Counted from the first letter of the stretch, positions 27,585 through 36,980 are shown. The stretch: DNA of 64,000 bases from Paraburkholderia monticola (GCF_001580545.1 NZ_LRBG01000022.1:372001-436000); one strand, 5' to 3'. The notes: generated by a model from the letters alone, not told the origin. Made by a program: numbers and translations.

Positions 27585-29267
27585 GTGGAGACAGCAGCAA
27601 AAGATGGTTCCGCGCCGCGCAGCCGGGAGGGCGAGGGTCGTGCGCCGATCGGGACATTTCCGTCGGCCGTAGATGTTTTATTGGTGGGTTGCGGGCCGGT
27701 GGGTGCCACGATTGCGAATCTGTTGGCACGGCACGGCGTGAACGTGATGGTTGTCGACAGGTCGACTGAGGTATTCATGGCGCCCCGTGCGATCGCGCTC
27801 GATAACGAAGCGCTGCGCATTCTTCAGCTTGCCGGCGTGGCGGAGAGCGATTTCGAGACGATTGCCATACCGTACGTCCGCATGCGGTCGCCTATGCTGG
27901 GCCTGTTCGGCAGGGTGAATTCGCTGGGCAGTCTGGATGGCCACCCGAAGCTCGTCACCTTCTACCAGCCAGACCTGGAGCGATGTCTGCGCGCCCGACT
28001 CGAGGCATACGACTGTGCGCATATCGCCTTAGGGGTCGAGCTCAAGGGCTTCACTGAGGAACGGGATCATGTGCTCGCATCGTTAGATCTTGGCCAGGGG
28101 CGCACTCATCTGGTACGGGCCCGCTATCTGGTCGGTGCGGACGGGGCGAGTTCATTGGTACGCCAGCTCATTGGACAGGAATTCAAGGGCAAGACGTTCG
28201 CCGAGGACTGGCTGATCGTCGATGCCTGCCACGTACCGCGTCCGATCGATCACATCGAGTTCATCTGCGACCACCGTCGGCCGATCCCGCATATGGTCGC
28301 GCCCGGCGGCCGTGAACGCTGGGAATTCATGCTCCGGCCTGGCGAGCGTCGCGAGGACATGGAATCCGAGACGCGTATCCGGGAGTTGCTTTCCCCCTGG
28401 GGCAATCTGGAAGACATGGTCATCGAGCGCAAGGCCGTGTATCGCTTCCATGCGCGCGCTGTCGATGCATTCAGCAGGGGCCGGGTGTTCCTGGCGGGCG
28501 ACGCGGCCCACATCACGCCCCCATTCGTCGGGCAGGGGTTGGTCGCAGGTCTTCGGGACGCCGCCAACCTTTCCTGGAAGCTCGAATGGGTGGTGAAAGG
28601 ACGTGCCGATCCAGGCATTCTCGATACCTATGACGAGGAGCGGCGCCCCCACGCGAAGGCGATGATCACCCTCGCGAAGTTCATGGGCGGGCTCGTCATG
28701 CCCCGAAGTGGTGTCGTCGCCTTGTTGACTCACGGGTTGATGCGTCTGTCGAGACTGGTGCCCCGCCTGCGCGCGCAATTCGAGGAGTTGCAGATCAAGC
28801 CGAAGAATGCATTCCGCCGGGGGCTGTTCGTCAAGGGCCGCTCGTCGACGAAGCTCGTTCGTGGCGCTGTCATCGCGCAAGGCTGGGTGAGAGGTTCGGA
28901 TGGCACTACGCGTCTAAGCGACGACGTGCTCGGGCAGGGCCTCGCGCTGATCGGGTTTGGCGTGGATGCGGCGGCTGCGCTCGATCACGAGACTGCCGCA
29001 AGCTTTGCGCGTGCCGGAGGGCGTGTTGTCCAGATCGCCCATCGGGGGCAACGGCTGCATCTTGCGCCGCGCGACAGTTGGGAAGATCTGGAAGGCGCAT
29101 TTCTTCCCGGGCTGGTGCCCCTCGGGTGGGCTGCGGTCGTCCGGCCCGACAAGACGATCGTCCACGACGGCCCGGCGACCGATGCAAACCGTCTCGTGCG
29201 CGAGAGTCTTGCCTTGCTGGGCAACCCCATCAGCGCGCCAACGCTGGAAGCCGAATGCGCCATCTGA
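27585..29267 (+). CDS. FAD-dependent aromatic monooxygenase (MhpA/PheA-like)
   Basis: 560 residues from the GTG at 27585, with GGAG at 27576-27579. The frame is open back to 27489, but the promoter's expected start near 27540 excludes the earlier ATGs. The Rossmann motif VLLVGCGPVG is at about 31-40, with the second FAD signature RYLVGADGASSLVR and the GD motif VFLAGDAAH followed by PPFVGQGL. These define the class A flavoprotein hydroxylases that hydroxylate phenolic rings using NAD(P)H and O2; MhpA acts on 3-(3-hydroxyphenyl)propionate. It is first in an operon with a ring-cleavage-type dioxygenase, supporting an aromatic substrate, identity unknown. Confidence 0.88.
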   Translation: METAAKDGSAPRSREGEGRAPIGTFPSAVDVLLVGCGPVGATIANLLARHGVNVMVVDRSTEVFMAPRAIALDNEALRILQLAGVAESDFETIAIPYVRMRSPMLGLFGRVNSLGSLDGHPKLVTFYQPDLERCLRARLEAYDCAHIALGVELKGFTEERDHVLASLDLGQGRTHLVRARYLVGADGASSLVRQLIGQEFKGKTFAEDWLIVDACHVPRPIDHIEFICDHRRPIPHMVAPGGRERWEFMLRPGERREDMESETRIRELLSPWGNLEDMVIERKAVYRFHARAVDAFSRGRVFLAGDAAHITPPFVGQGLVAGLRDAANLSWKLEWVVKGRADPGILDTYDEERRPHAKAMITLAKFMGGLVMPRSGVVALLTHGLMRLSRLVPRLRAQFEELQIKPKNAFRRGLFVKGRSSTKLVRGAVIAQGWVRGSDGTTRLSDDVLGQGLALIGFGVDAAAALDHETAASFARAGGRVVQIAHRGQRLHLAPRDSWEDLEGAFLPGLVPLGWAAVVRPDKTIVHDGPATDANRLVRESLALLGNPISAPTLEAECAI

Positions 29268-29289
29268 ACCGTCTGAATTCCTTTCCATC

Positions 29290-30360
29290 ATGAAACTCAT
29301 CACTGCAAAGCCAGCCCGTCACCCCGATCCCACGACGAAAGCGTCGGCATTGGCCTATCTGATATTCGACCGGCCAGACCTCGAGCAAGCCGAGCAGTTT
29401 CTCAATGACTTCGGGCTTCGAACTGTATCGCGCGATGGATCGCTCCTCCTGCTGCGAGGAACGGGTGCTTCGCATTTCTGCTATGTCGTCCGGAAAGCGC
29501 CGAAATCCCGGTTCGTTGGTTTCGGGCTACAGGTCGATAACAGGGCCGGTCTTGATGCACTTGCAAAGCTGGCAGGCGCCTCTGAGGCCGAACCGTCGAC
29601 TTTGCCCGGCGGCGGCTATATCGTACGGTTGACCGACCCTTCCGGCTTTCGCGTCGATGCAATATGGGGCCAGGCGCCAGCTTCGACGCTGTCCCACCGG
29701 CCGCCATTGCCATTCAACTCTGTCGATGCGGCCGTCCGGATTAACGGAACGCAGCGACCGCCTGAGTGCTCGCCCGAAGTTATCCGGCTCGGGCATGTGG
29801 TGCTCGAACTCGCTGACTATCAGAAGACCTGCGCATGGTACACGCAGCATTTCGGCTTCATCCCGAGCGATGTGCAGGTGCTTCCCGAAGGCTCACCTGT
29901 TGTCGCGTTCATGCGGCTCGATCTTGGTGACAAGCCGGCCGATCACCATACGCTCGCGCTAGCACAAGGCTTCCTGCCTACCTACAGCCATAGCGCCTAC
30001 GAAGTCGTTGATGCCGACGCGGTCGGCATGGGTCAGCGCGTCCTGCGCGAAAAGGGCTGGACGCATGCCTGGGGGATCGGACGCCATATCCTGGGCAGCC
30101 AGATCTTCGACTACTGGCAGGACCCGTGGGGCGACAAGCACGAACACTATTGCGACGGCGATCTCTTTACGGCCGACGCGCCGGCGGGTGTGCACGCGGT
30201 AAGCCGCGAAGCGATGGCGCAGTGGGGACCGACGATGCCGCGCAGCTTCACGAAGCCCAAATTCACGGCTGCGAGCATCGTGGCACTTTTCAGGAACCTG
30301 CGCCGCAGCCCCGACCTGACGCTGAGCAAGCTGCTGACGCTGGCAAAGATTTTTGCCTGA
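29290..30360 (+). CDS. Extradiol-type ring-cleavage dioxygenase (two VOC domains)
   Basis: 356 residues from the ATG at 29290, 22 bp after the monooxygenase. Two vicinal-oxygen-chelate modules are visible: an N-terminal one to about residue 140 and a catalytic C-terminal one. Candidate metal ligands of a type I extradiol enzyme are His169 (GHVVLEL), His219 or 220 (DHHTLAL) and Glu285 (KHEHYCDG), in the usual order and rough spacing. A polar tail with TMPRSFTKPKF extends past the usual end. It would cleave the catechol made by the preceding hydroxylase. The family also includes glyoxalases, so the activity is inferred. Confidence 0.85.
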   Translation: MKLITAKPARHPDPTTKASALAYLIFDRPDLEQAEQFLNDFGLRTVSRDGSLLLLRGTGASHFCYVVRKAPKSRFVGFGLQVDNRAGLDALAKLAGASEAEPSTLPGGGYIVRLTDPSGFRVDAIWGQAPASTLSHRPPLPFNSVDAAVRINGTQRPPECSPEVIRLGHVVLELADYQKTCAWYTQHFGFIPSDVQVLPEGSPVVAFMRLDLGDKPADHHTLALAQGFLPTYSHSAYEVVDADAVGMGQRVLREKGWTHAWGIGRHILGSQIFDYWQDPWGDKHEHYCDGDLFTADAPAGVHAVSREAMAQWGPTMPRSFTKPKFTAASIVALFRNLRRSPDLTLSKLLTLAKIFA

Positions 30361-30394
30361 ACCAACCTTTTCCATCGAATACGGAGATCGAAAA

Positions 30395-31351
30395 ATGGCA
30401 CTTCACGTCCTGCATTATTTGCATCAGGACCGCGCCCAGTGGGGTGTGGTCGCTGATGGCGCTATCACGCCGATTCCGGGCGAGTTCAAGTCCACCGCCG
30501 AGTTTATCGAGGCTAACCCGGTCGAGCGGCTGTTCCTGCTGAGCGGCCCGACGATTCCCGAATCGGAAGTGCAATGGTTGTCGCCCGTCACCGCCAATCA
30601 GCAGTTCATCTGCCAGGGCGCGAACTATCGCCAGCATATGATCGAGTCCGGCATGGACCCGGACGCGAAGAAATTCAACATGATCTTCACGAAGGCGACG
30701 AGTTGCATCGTTCCGGCCAACTCGCCCGTGGTTAAGCCAGACGAGGTGCAGTTCCTCGACTACGAGATCGAACTCGGTCTCGTCCTCAAACGCGACATTA
30801 CGTCCCGCGCAGCTATCACCGACCAGAACCTGCATGAGTACATCGCCGCCGCGGTGATCGTCAACGACTATTCAGCGCGCGATATCCAGATTCCGCAAAT
30901 GCAGTTCTACAAGGGCAAGAGTTATCGCACGTTTGGCCCTGTCGGCCCTTACCTTTGCCTCCTGGAGAAACAGGATATTCCAAAGCTGAAGGAGCTTGTG
31001 CTGACGCTGACGGTAAACGGAACTGTCCGCCAGAGTGACTGCACCTCGGGCCTCGTCTACGGCCCGGCAGAAACCTTAACGGAGCTTTCCGGTGTACATG
31101 ATCTTCGCGTCGGAGACCTGCTCGCCACCGGCACGCCCTCCGGTTGTGCGCTGAGCATTCCGTCACCTGAGAAGCAGCGCGCCGCGGCGCAACTGCCCGA
31201 GGCGGAAAGATGGGGGCTTTTCCTGAAGATGCAGGAGGCGAGGCCACAGTACCTGCGCGTGGGTGACCTCGTGGAGGCGCATATCGTCAGCTATGACCGC
31301 TCGATCAACCTGGGCGTACAGCAGAACGTCGTTGTGGAAGAGGCAGCATGA
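30395..31351 (+). CDS. Fumarylacetoacetate-hydrolase-fold enzyme
   Basis: 318 residues from the ATG at 30395; GGAG lies ten bases upstream. The C-terminal FAH fold begins near 70. The acidic metal site is seen in DYEIELGLVL (two Glu) and NDYSARDIQ (Asp), with GKSYRTFGPVGPYL and GDLLATGTPSG following. Members hydrolyse C-C bonds in acylpyruvates or act as 2-keto-4-pentenoate hydratases or decarboxylases. After extradiol cleavage such an enzyme would split or hydrate the ring-opened product. Its stop overlaps the start of the ligase (ATGA), indicating coupled translation. Confidence 0.9.
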   Translation: MALHVLHYLHQDRAQWGVVADGAITPIPGEFKSTAEFIEANPVERLFLLSGPTIPESEVQWLSPVTANQQFICQGANYRQHMIESGMDPDAKKFNMIFTKATSCIVPANSPVVKPDEVQFLDYEIELGLVLKRDITSRAAITDQNLHEYIAAAVIVNDYSARDIQIPQMQFYKGKSYRTFGPVGPYLCLLEKQDIPKLKELVLTLTVNGTVRQSDCTSGLVYGPAETLTELSGVHDLRVGDLLATGTPSGCALSIPSPEKQRAAAQLPEAERWGLFLKMQEARPQYLRVGDLVEAHIVSYDRSINLGVQQNVVVEEAA

Positions 31352-33369
31352 AAGGCGTTGAAAATGTACACGATGTCCTTGCCATTGAAATGCAGGGACA
31401 ACTGGCGGATCTCCCGTCGAGTACCTACGAGATGATCTGCAGGGGCGCCGCCATCAATCCGTCGGCACCGGCACTTTCATTCTTTGCAGCGTCCAACGAC
31501 TACCGGAACGCCGAGTGCTGGACGTATAGCGAACTCGTCCGGGATGTCACCCGAACCGCGAACATGTTTGCGCGTCTGGGAGTACAGCGCGACTCGGTTG
31601 TCGCATACGTTCTGCCCAACCTCCCTGAAACGCACCTTGTGATCTGGGGCGGGGAAGCAGCCGGGATCGTCTGCGCAATCAATCCGCTCCTTGAGAGCGA
31701 AGCGATCGGCGAACTGCTCAACGCCTCCGGCGCAAGCGTGCTCGTAACGCTGGCGCCGTTCCCTGGAACCGACCTTTGGCAGAAGGTGCAAGCGGTGCTG
31801 CACAAGGTTCCTTGCCTGCAGCATCTGGTGCTCGTGAATCCGGCCAACCGAATGCCGGGAGAAAAGGGATTAGTGGGCCGGGTGTCTAAACCAGGTACCG
31901 GTTCAAACCTGCATGAGCCTGGCGGCATTCACGGTGCCGTTCCTGCGCATGTCGGCATCCACGATTTCAGCACCGACATGGCGAGAGAGTGCGGGAAGGC
32001 GCTCAGCAGCACGCGTCGAATCAAAATCGATGATGTATCGTCCTTCTTCTGCACGGGCGGCACCACCGGACTGCCGAAGATTGCGATCCTGCGGCACGGC
32101 AACGAGGTGGCCAATGCCCGGAACGCGGGTCAGTTTTTTGGCGAAAGCATTGGTCCGGGGAAAACGATCTTTTGCGGACTGCCGCTTTTCCACGTGAACG
32201 CCGTGATGGTGACAGGTCTGCTGGCGTTCTCGCGTGGTGCCCACGTCGTGCTCGGCACACCGCAAGGTTATCGGGGCGAAGGCGTTGTCAAGCGCTTCTG
32301 GGAAATGGTCGAACATTTCCGCATCAACTTTTTCAGCGGTGTCCCGACACTCTTCGGATCACTGCTGGACGTTCCGGTTGGCGATCACGATATCAGCTCG
32401 CTCGAATACGGCCTGTGCGGCGCCGCCCCCTTGCCGGTGGAATTACTTCGCGCCTTCCAGGCTCGTACTGAAATAAGAATCCTTGAGGGCTACGGTCTCA
32501 CGGAAGGGACCTGCGTGAGCAGCGTCAACCCGCCGCTTGGCGAGCGCCGGGTCGGTTCGATTGGTCTTCGTCTGCCCGGCCAGGAAATGAAAGCAGTGGT
32601 GGTCGACGAGAACGGCCGGTATGTACGGGATTGCCTTGTGGATGAGGTCGGCCAGCTGGTTATCTCCGGCCCGAACGTGTTCGCTGGCTATGTCCGGCCG
32701 GAGCAGAACGTTGGCATCTGGATGGAAGGTGGTGACGGCGGGCGCTGGCTCAATACCGGCGACCTCGGACGCTGCGACCCCGACGGTTACTTCTGGCTCA
32801 CCGGCCGGAAGAAGGAACTGATTATCCGGGGTGGACACAACATCGATCCTGCGGCAATCGAAGAACCGCTGCATCGCCATCCCGCGGTCCAGATCGCCGC
32901 AGCCGTCGGACGTCCCGATATGCATGCGGGCGAGTTGCCGGTTGCCTATGTCCAGCTAAAGCCAGGCACAACCGCCACCGAAGCGGAACTGGCCGAGTTT
33001 CTGCGTCGCGAGATCAACGAACGTGCCGCGTTGCCAAAGGGGATACGGATCGTGGATGCGATGCCGCTGACGGGCGTCGGCAAGATCTTCAAGCCGGCGC
33101 TGAAACGGCGCGAGACGGCAGACGCCCTGGAGTCGGCCCTCGCAGAGGCTGGCGTCGAGGATGCAACCGTTAGCCTCCTTGATGACCCCTCGCGTGGAAT
33201 TTCACTTCACGTCGAACTTGGCGACTCCGCGTTCGAAGCATTGGCGACTTCGGCACTCGGACGCTTTCCGTTCGCATTTTCGATCTCGGCCGCCGCGAGG
33301 CCGTCGCGGGCGCAGCAACCGACGGACACGGACCCGGCCGCAACAGGTGCGCAGGGCAGGCCAACGTGA
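31348..33369 (+). CDS. AMP-forming acyl-CoA synthetase
   Basis: 673 residues. ANL-superfamily signatures in order: the phosphate loop TGGTTGLPK near 235, YGLTEGTC, the hinge region GYFWLTGRKKELIIRGG, and the catalytic C-terminal lysine segment GVGKIFKPAL near 575-585. The enzyme activates a carboxylic acid to its CoA thioester through an acyl-adenylate. It is somewhat longer than usual, with an extra Pro/Ala-rich tail. The start overlaps the FAH stop. As the last gene of the operon it would send the acid product towards beta-oxidation, consistent with the crotonase gene 2 kb downstream. Confidence 0.92.
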   Translation: MKGVENVHDVLAIEMQGQLADLPSSTYEMICRGAAINPSAPALSFFAASNDYRNAECWTYSELVRDVTRTANMFARLGVQRDSVVAYVLPNLPETHLVIWGGEAAGIVCAINPLLESEAIGELLNASGASVLVTLAPFPGTDLWQKVQAVLHKVPCLQHLVLVNPANRMPGEKGLVGRVSKPGTGSNLHEPGGIHGAVPAHVGIHDFSTDMARECGKALSSTRRIKIDDVSSFFCTGGTTGLPKIAILRHGNEVANARNAGQFFGESIGPGKTIFCGLPLFHVNAVMVTGLLAFSRGAHVVLGTPQGYRGEGVVKRFWEMVEHFRINFFSGVPTLFGSLLDVPVGDHDISSLEYGLCGAAPLPVELLRAFQARTEIRILEGYGLTEGTCVSSVNPPLGERRVGSIGLRLPGQEMKAVVVDENGRYVRDCLVDEVGQLVISGPNVFAGYVRPEQNVGIWMEGGDGGRWLNTGDLGRCDPDGYFWLTGRKKELIIRGGHNIDPAAIEEPLHRHPAVQIAAAVGRPDMHAGELPVAYVQLKPGTTATEAELAEFLRREINERAALPKGIRIVDAMPLTGVGKIFKPALKRRETADALESALAEAGVEDATVSLLDDPSRGISLHVELGDSAFEALATSALGRFPFAFSISAAARPSRAQQPTDTDPAATGAQGRPT

Positions 33370-33511
33370 GATGAGCCACGACATCAAAGGGACGCGTTCG
33401 GTCATGCGCCCGGATTAAAGGTTAATCAGGCGTACGCGCCGCGATATCACGATTCAAACGCCTGTCGGGTCTTTATAAATTAGGAAGCCGAATGGGTTGG
33501 AGGAGAAAGGG

Positions 33512-33751
33512 ATGGCGATAACGTTAGAAAGGTCTTTGCGTTCGCAGGTTGAAAAGTGGCTCGGACCGACCTCTTCGAGGCCGGTTCGGGTTACCCGATT
33601 CAGCCGCGCACGTTCGAATCAGAGACCGTGCGTGCGTATCGAGCTACTGCTGCCGACAGGCCCGCTTTGACTCTTTTTCTTCCGGCACCGCGACGGTACG
33701 TGGTGCGTATTCCCGCCTGAGACGGAACGTCTGGCCATGCACGCTTACTAG
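33512..33751 (+). pseudogene. Small protein interrupted by in-frame TGA
   Basis: An ATG at 33512 follows a strong GGAGGAGAAAGGG. The frame reads MAITLERSLRSQVEKWLGP, continues to a TGA at 33668-33670, and stays protein-like beyond it (LFFFRHRDGTWCVFPPETER) to a TAG at 33749. It resembles a small Burkholderia hypothetical family with an ERSLRSQVEKW start and an FFFRHDDGTW-type end; that family likeness is from memory. The simplest reading is a nonsense mutation. A 52-residue truncated product could still be made. Confidence 0.5.
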
Positions 33752-33866
33752 GGTGCAGAGCGATTGGAGTGTGTGGCATGTGTAGCTCTACCAAAGGAAG
33801 GAAGCAATCAATTGAGCAGATTCATCCGCAACACCAATGATTCATAAAAATTCCAGAGATAGCGAC

Positions 33867-34619
33867 ATGAGAAGAGACATGAGGAATTACAAACGCGCAA
33901 TCAGTTTGGTCGGTGTGTGTGGGTGCATCTGCTCGGCCGCGGTTATCGACAATGCCCATGCGCAGTCTGCGGGAAGCATAACGCTGTCGACAGGATGGCT
34001 TCACATTGCGCCACAGGGTGACGCAACGCCGCTAACCGTGGAAAGCATTGGCGGCGTAGCTGTGAATCGGCAGCTATCCGGTAGCGGAGCGCATGCGAGC
34101 TCAACGGATACGGTGGGAATTACCACCGAGTACTACGTCACGGACAACATTGGTGTCGCCATGCTTTTTGGGCTACCGATGAAGGTGAATCTGGTTGGCG
34201 ACGGGACGCTGCAGAAGTATGGCAATCTCGGCACGACAAAGCCGATGCCGCCCGCCATCGAACTTCGATACCATCTGTTTTCAGCCGAAACGAAAATCCG
34301 CCCGTTCATAGGGATCGGCGTGAACTATACGTGGTTCACCCAGGTTCGGACAACCAATAGCCAGTTTGTCACTGATAGCCTTGGTCCAGGCGGCTCGGCA
34401 CGTGCGACACTCAGTTCATCATGGAATCCTGTATTCGAGGTCGGGGCAAATTACGCGATTACAAAACACTGGTCGGTCGGAACCTCTCTCGGCTACGTTC
34501 CGGTGAAGACCCACCTTACTTTATACGGGCAGACCGCAACGGGAATTCAGATCGTATCCAAGTCGACGCTCGGGCTCAATCCGCTTAACGTCTTCGTGAA
34601 CGTCGCCTATACGTTCTAG
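33867..34619 (+). CDS. OmpW-family outer membrane protein
   Basis: 250 residues from the ATG at 33867; ATGs at 33837 and 33879 are alternatives. A signal peptide (MRNYKRAISLVGVCGCICSA) is cleaved after about AHA. The mature part has the OmpW pattern: STGWLHIAPQG near the start, VGITTEYYVTDNIGVAMLFG, LRYHLFSAETKIRPFIGIG with NYTWF, NPVFEVGANYAITKHWSVG, and a C-terminal aromatic ending VNVAYTF typical of outer-membrane beta-barrels. OmpW forms an eight-stranded barrel with a hydrophobic channel for small apolar molecules. Next to the aromatic operon it may import the substrate, which is inference. Confidence 0.92.
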   Translation: MRRDMRNYKRAISLVGVCGCICSAAVIDNAHAQSAGSITLSTGWLHIAPQGDATPLTVESIGGVAVNRQLSGSGAHASSTDTVGITTEYYVTDNIGVAMLFGLPMKVNLVGDGTLQKYGNLGTTKPMPPAIELRYHLFSAETKIRPFIGIGVNYTWFTQVRTTNSQFVTDSLGPGGSARATLSSSWNPVFEVGANYAITKHWSVGTSLGYVPVKTHLTLYGQTATGIQIVSKSTLGLNPLNVFVNVAYTF

Positions 34620-35213
34620 CGGGCACAGGTCGTCGACGCGTCAATCGAGGGGTTGAAATGCTCATTGAAGACATAGACGTTATTTTTCGCCCTCTGGACC
34701 TGGCTGCGATCCGCGACTTCACGATCGAGTATGACCTGTAGCGATACATGCGTCTGCAATGGCGCCCAGCGTTGATGTTCTCTGACCCGACAGTCCGGTA
34801 TGACCGCGCACGCCTGAGCTGCTTGCACGCCCGGGAAAGCCGTTAGTCATGCCGTCATGTCACCGGTCGCGCAGCAAAGTGTTCGATCCGCAGACCGCGA
34901 GCGACAAGGTGATGCAGACCGTGTTTGCCGATTTTCTTTCGTGCGTATTGTGACGGCAATCGGAAGAAGTACCGCGCGCCGATCATCGCGTGGGCGTGCC
35001 AGAACGAGGCCGGGAACGCCGGATGCCCGTCTCGGGCGTCGACAATATCCGTGACCAGGGTCCGGCACGATGATATTGAAGTCAACTGTCTGGGCAACGC
35101 GCTGTACCCCGCTCAGCCTGTCAGTCGGCCGAACTCGGCGACCCGACAGAACGCTTCAGTCTTATACGGTTGGCGCGGGCAGTTGTGTATGTCAGGCCAC
35201 AAAGGAGATAACC
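34620..35213. other. Intergenic, no gene recognised
   Basis: A 27-codon frame at 34658-34741 with a GAGGGG ribosome site and a minus-strand frame at 34855-35097 exist; neither shows a family. AAAGGAG near 35201-35207 serves the next small gene. Confidence 0.35.
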
Positions 35214-35417
35214 ATGTTTTACGACCACACGAATTCGCAAAATATCAATCACCGAGGCGGTACGAATGATCGGAGCGACGTGGGTTCGGCGTCGAACCAT
35301 GTTGTCGAGGTGGTCAATCCTACTCCGCCAAGGAGTTGGGCATTGACGCACCACAGCGACTCATACGACTGGATGGACTTGCGCAGTCCGTTTCCTGCGA
35401 CGGGCCCGTCGGAGTGA
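35214..35417 (+). CDS. Small hypothetical protein
   Basis: 67 residues from the ATG at 35214 with a textbook AAAGGAG seven bases upstream. Hydrophilic, Asn/His/Ser-rich (YDHTNSQNINHRGGTN), ending in an aromatic stretch (SDSYDWMDLRSPFPATGP). No signal, membrane helix or known family. The strong ribosome site is the main evidence for expression. Confidence 0.55.
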   Translation: MFYDHTNSQNINHRGGTNDRSDVGSASNHVVEVVNPTPPRSWALTHHSDSYDWMDLRSPFPATGPSE

Positions 35418-35521
35418 ACGCGGTATGGCGGCGCTACGCTATCGTTGAGGCGAAACAACCGCTGTCGAGGTTCAAACCAGGCTAACACGCGAGACGCCTG
35501 ATCGCGCTGTCATGGCTAGTA

Positions 35522-36589
35522 ATGGCAGCCCATTTTTTCAGTCGTGGTGCGTGCATGAGTCGATCCGCTGACGCGGCAGCGAAGCTGCCTGAGAGTGAGC
35601 GCACTCAACTGGCCATTCAGGCGTTGGCGGGATTGGAAATGAACAGCGAACTGTCCGCGAGGCAATACATGCATAACGAATATTTTCAGACCAGCACTGA
35701 ATCCGGCATCGCGCATCTCCAGCTGAACCGTCCCGAGCGGCTCAATACGATGGACCTGGCTTTCTTCAGCGGGTTGCGCGACGCCGTGCTGGCGCTCGAT
35801 GACGCGGGCGACACTCGTGCCCTCGTCATCAGTTCTACAGGAAAGCATTTTTCGTCCGGCATGGCGCTCGACGTGTTCACCGGCATGACGGATGCAATTG
35901 ACAACAGCAGTCCGCGGGCCCGGTTGAGCTTCCAGCACGCGTTGAGAAATCTGATGGATTGCTTCGATACGCTCGATCAGGTCCGGTTTCCCGTCATCTG
36001 CGCAATTCAGGGCGGCTGCATCGGCGGAGGCCTTGATCTAGCCGTCGCTTGCGACATTCGCGTTTGCACGACCGATGCATTCTTCGCCCTGCAGGAAACC
36101 CAGATCGGCATGACGGCCGACCTCGGCGTGCTCCAGCGTCTGCCGAAGATCATTCCCGCCGGCGTGGCTCGCCAGATGGCCTACACCAGTGAACGGTTGA
36201 GCGCGAAGCGCGCGTTGGCCGTCGGGTTGGTGAATGCCGTGTTGCCCGATGCCGAGGCGCTGCTCCGACACGCGATGGAGCTGGCCCGAACCATCGGGTC
36301 GAAGTCCCCGCTGGCCGTTGCCGGGTGCAAGACTGCGATCAACTTCGCGCGCGACCATAGTACGTCCGAATCTCTGCGACATATGGCATTGTTGCAGAGC
36401 GCAATCTTCGACACCAAAGATCTTGCCGAGGCAATTTCAGCCTGGCATGGAAAACGACAGGGACGCTTCGACGCACTATCGTCGCTGACAACCCGTCAGA
36501 CCGCGAATCCGCACGGACCGGAACCGCTGCTGACCATTCGCGCGTCCGCTGATGCGCAGTCGTCCCACTCCGAAAATCACAGCCAATGA
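35522..36589 (+). CDS. Crotonase-family enzyme, dienoyl-CoA-isomerase-like
   Basis: 355 residues from the first ATG; 35555, 35639 and 35669 are alternative starts, the last with GAGG upstream and closest to family length. The enoyl-CoA hydratase/isomerase fold shows LNRPERLN, the CoA-site SSTGKHFSSG and oxyanion AIQGGCIGGG. Asp172 (GLDLA), Glu192 (LQETQIG) and Asp200 (TADLGVLQRLP) keep the spacing of the catalytic acids of delta3,5-delta2,4-dienoyl-CoA isomerase (20 and 8 residues). That isomerase shifts double bonds during unsaturated acyl-CoA oxidation. A polar C-terminal tail is extra. It may serve the products of the upstream CoA ligase. Confidence 0.85.
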   Translation: MAAHFFSRGACMSRSADAAAKLPESERTQLAIQALAGLEMNSELSARQYMHNEYFQTSTESGIAHLQLNRPERLNTMDLAFFSGLRDAVLALDDAGDTRALVISSTGKHFSSGMALDVFTGMTDAIDNSSPRARLSFQHALRNLMDCFDTLDQVRFPVICAIQGGCIGGGLDLAVACDIRVCTTDAFFALQETQIGMTADLGVLQRLPKIIPAGVARQMAYTSERLSAKRALAVGLVNAVLPDAEALLRHAMELARTIGSKSPLAVAGCKTAINFARDHSTSESLRHMALLQSAIFDTKDLAEAISAWHGKRQGRFDALSSLTTRQTANPHGPEPLLTIRASADAQSSHSENHSQ

Positions 36590-36815
36590 GGCTATCGAAA
36601 TCCTATTCCATTGAATCGACGGTCACGACTTGCTCGACAACAACACGACGAAAGCGATCATCAAACAGCATTTGCCTCGTTTCTTATCCCGCCCGCAAAT
36701 CGGGATGGCACAATGCATGGGGCCGTCTACCGTTGCGAAGTTTTCCAACGGTCTGATTATCGAAGACGCACTTCGGAAGATCGACGCAGCCCTCAAGGTC
36801 GTGTTGCGGTAACCC

Positions 36816-36980
36816 GTGTTACAGGTGTCCGGCATCGAGAGAAGCTATGGCGGGCGCAAAGGGCTCGATGGCGTCTCCAAGACATCGGAGCGGGGAGAGA
36901 TAGTCGCGTTGATCGGTCACAATGGTGTGGGGAAGACTACGCAGATGTGTGCGCTGATCGGCCTGGTGCAGCTGAGAGGT
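36816..36980 (+). pseudogene. ABC transporter ATPase fragment (LivF-like)
   Basis: The first 55 or so residues match the start of branched-chain amino acid ABC ATPases: LQVSGIERSYGGRKGLDGV, GEIVALIGHNGVGKTT (Walker A) and ALIGLV. After that the similarity stops, with no signature motif, Walker B or switch His, and the frame ends at 37085 in unrelated sequence. A 61-codon frame just upstream (36630-36812) is also of unknown origin. This is a gene remnant near the right end of the island. Confidence 0.7.

Noticed and set aside
33812..33847. TTG-started 11-codon leader peptide upstream of ompW
   Set aside because: It has a good purine stretch upstream, but a TTG start and no regulatory features such as runs of one amino acid or alternative hairpins.
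34855..35097. 80-codon minus-strand gene downstream of ompW
   Set aside because: Some protein-like stretches, but no start signal or family; an overlapping plus-strand frame is equally open.
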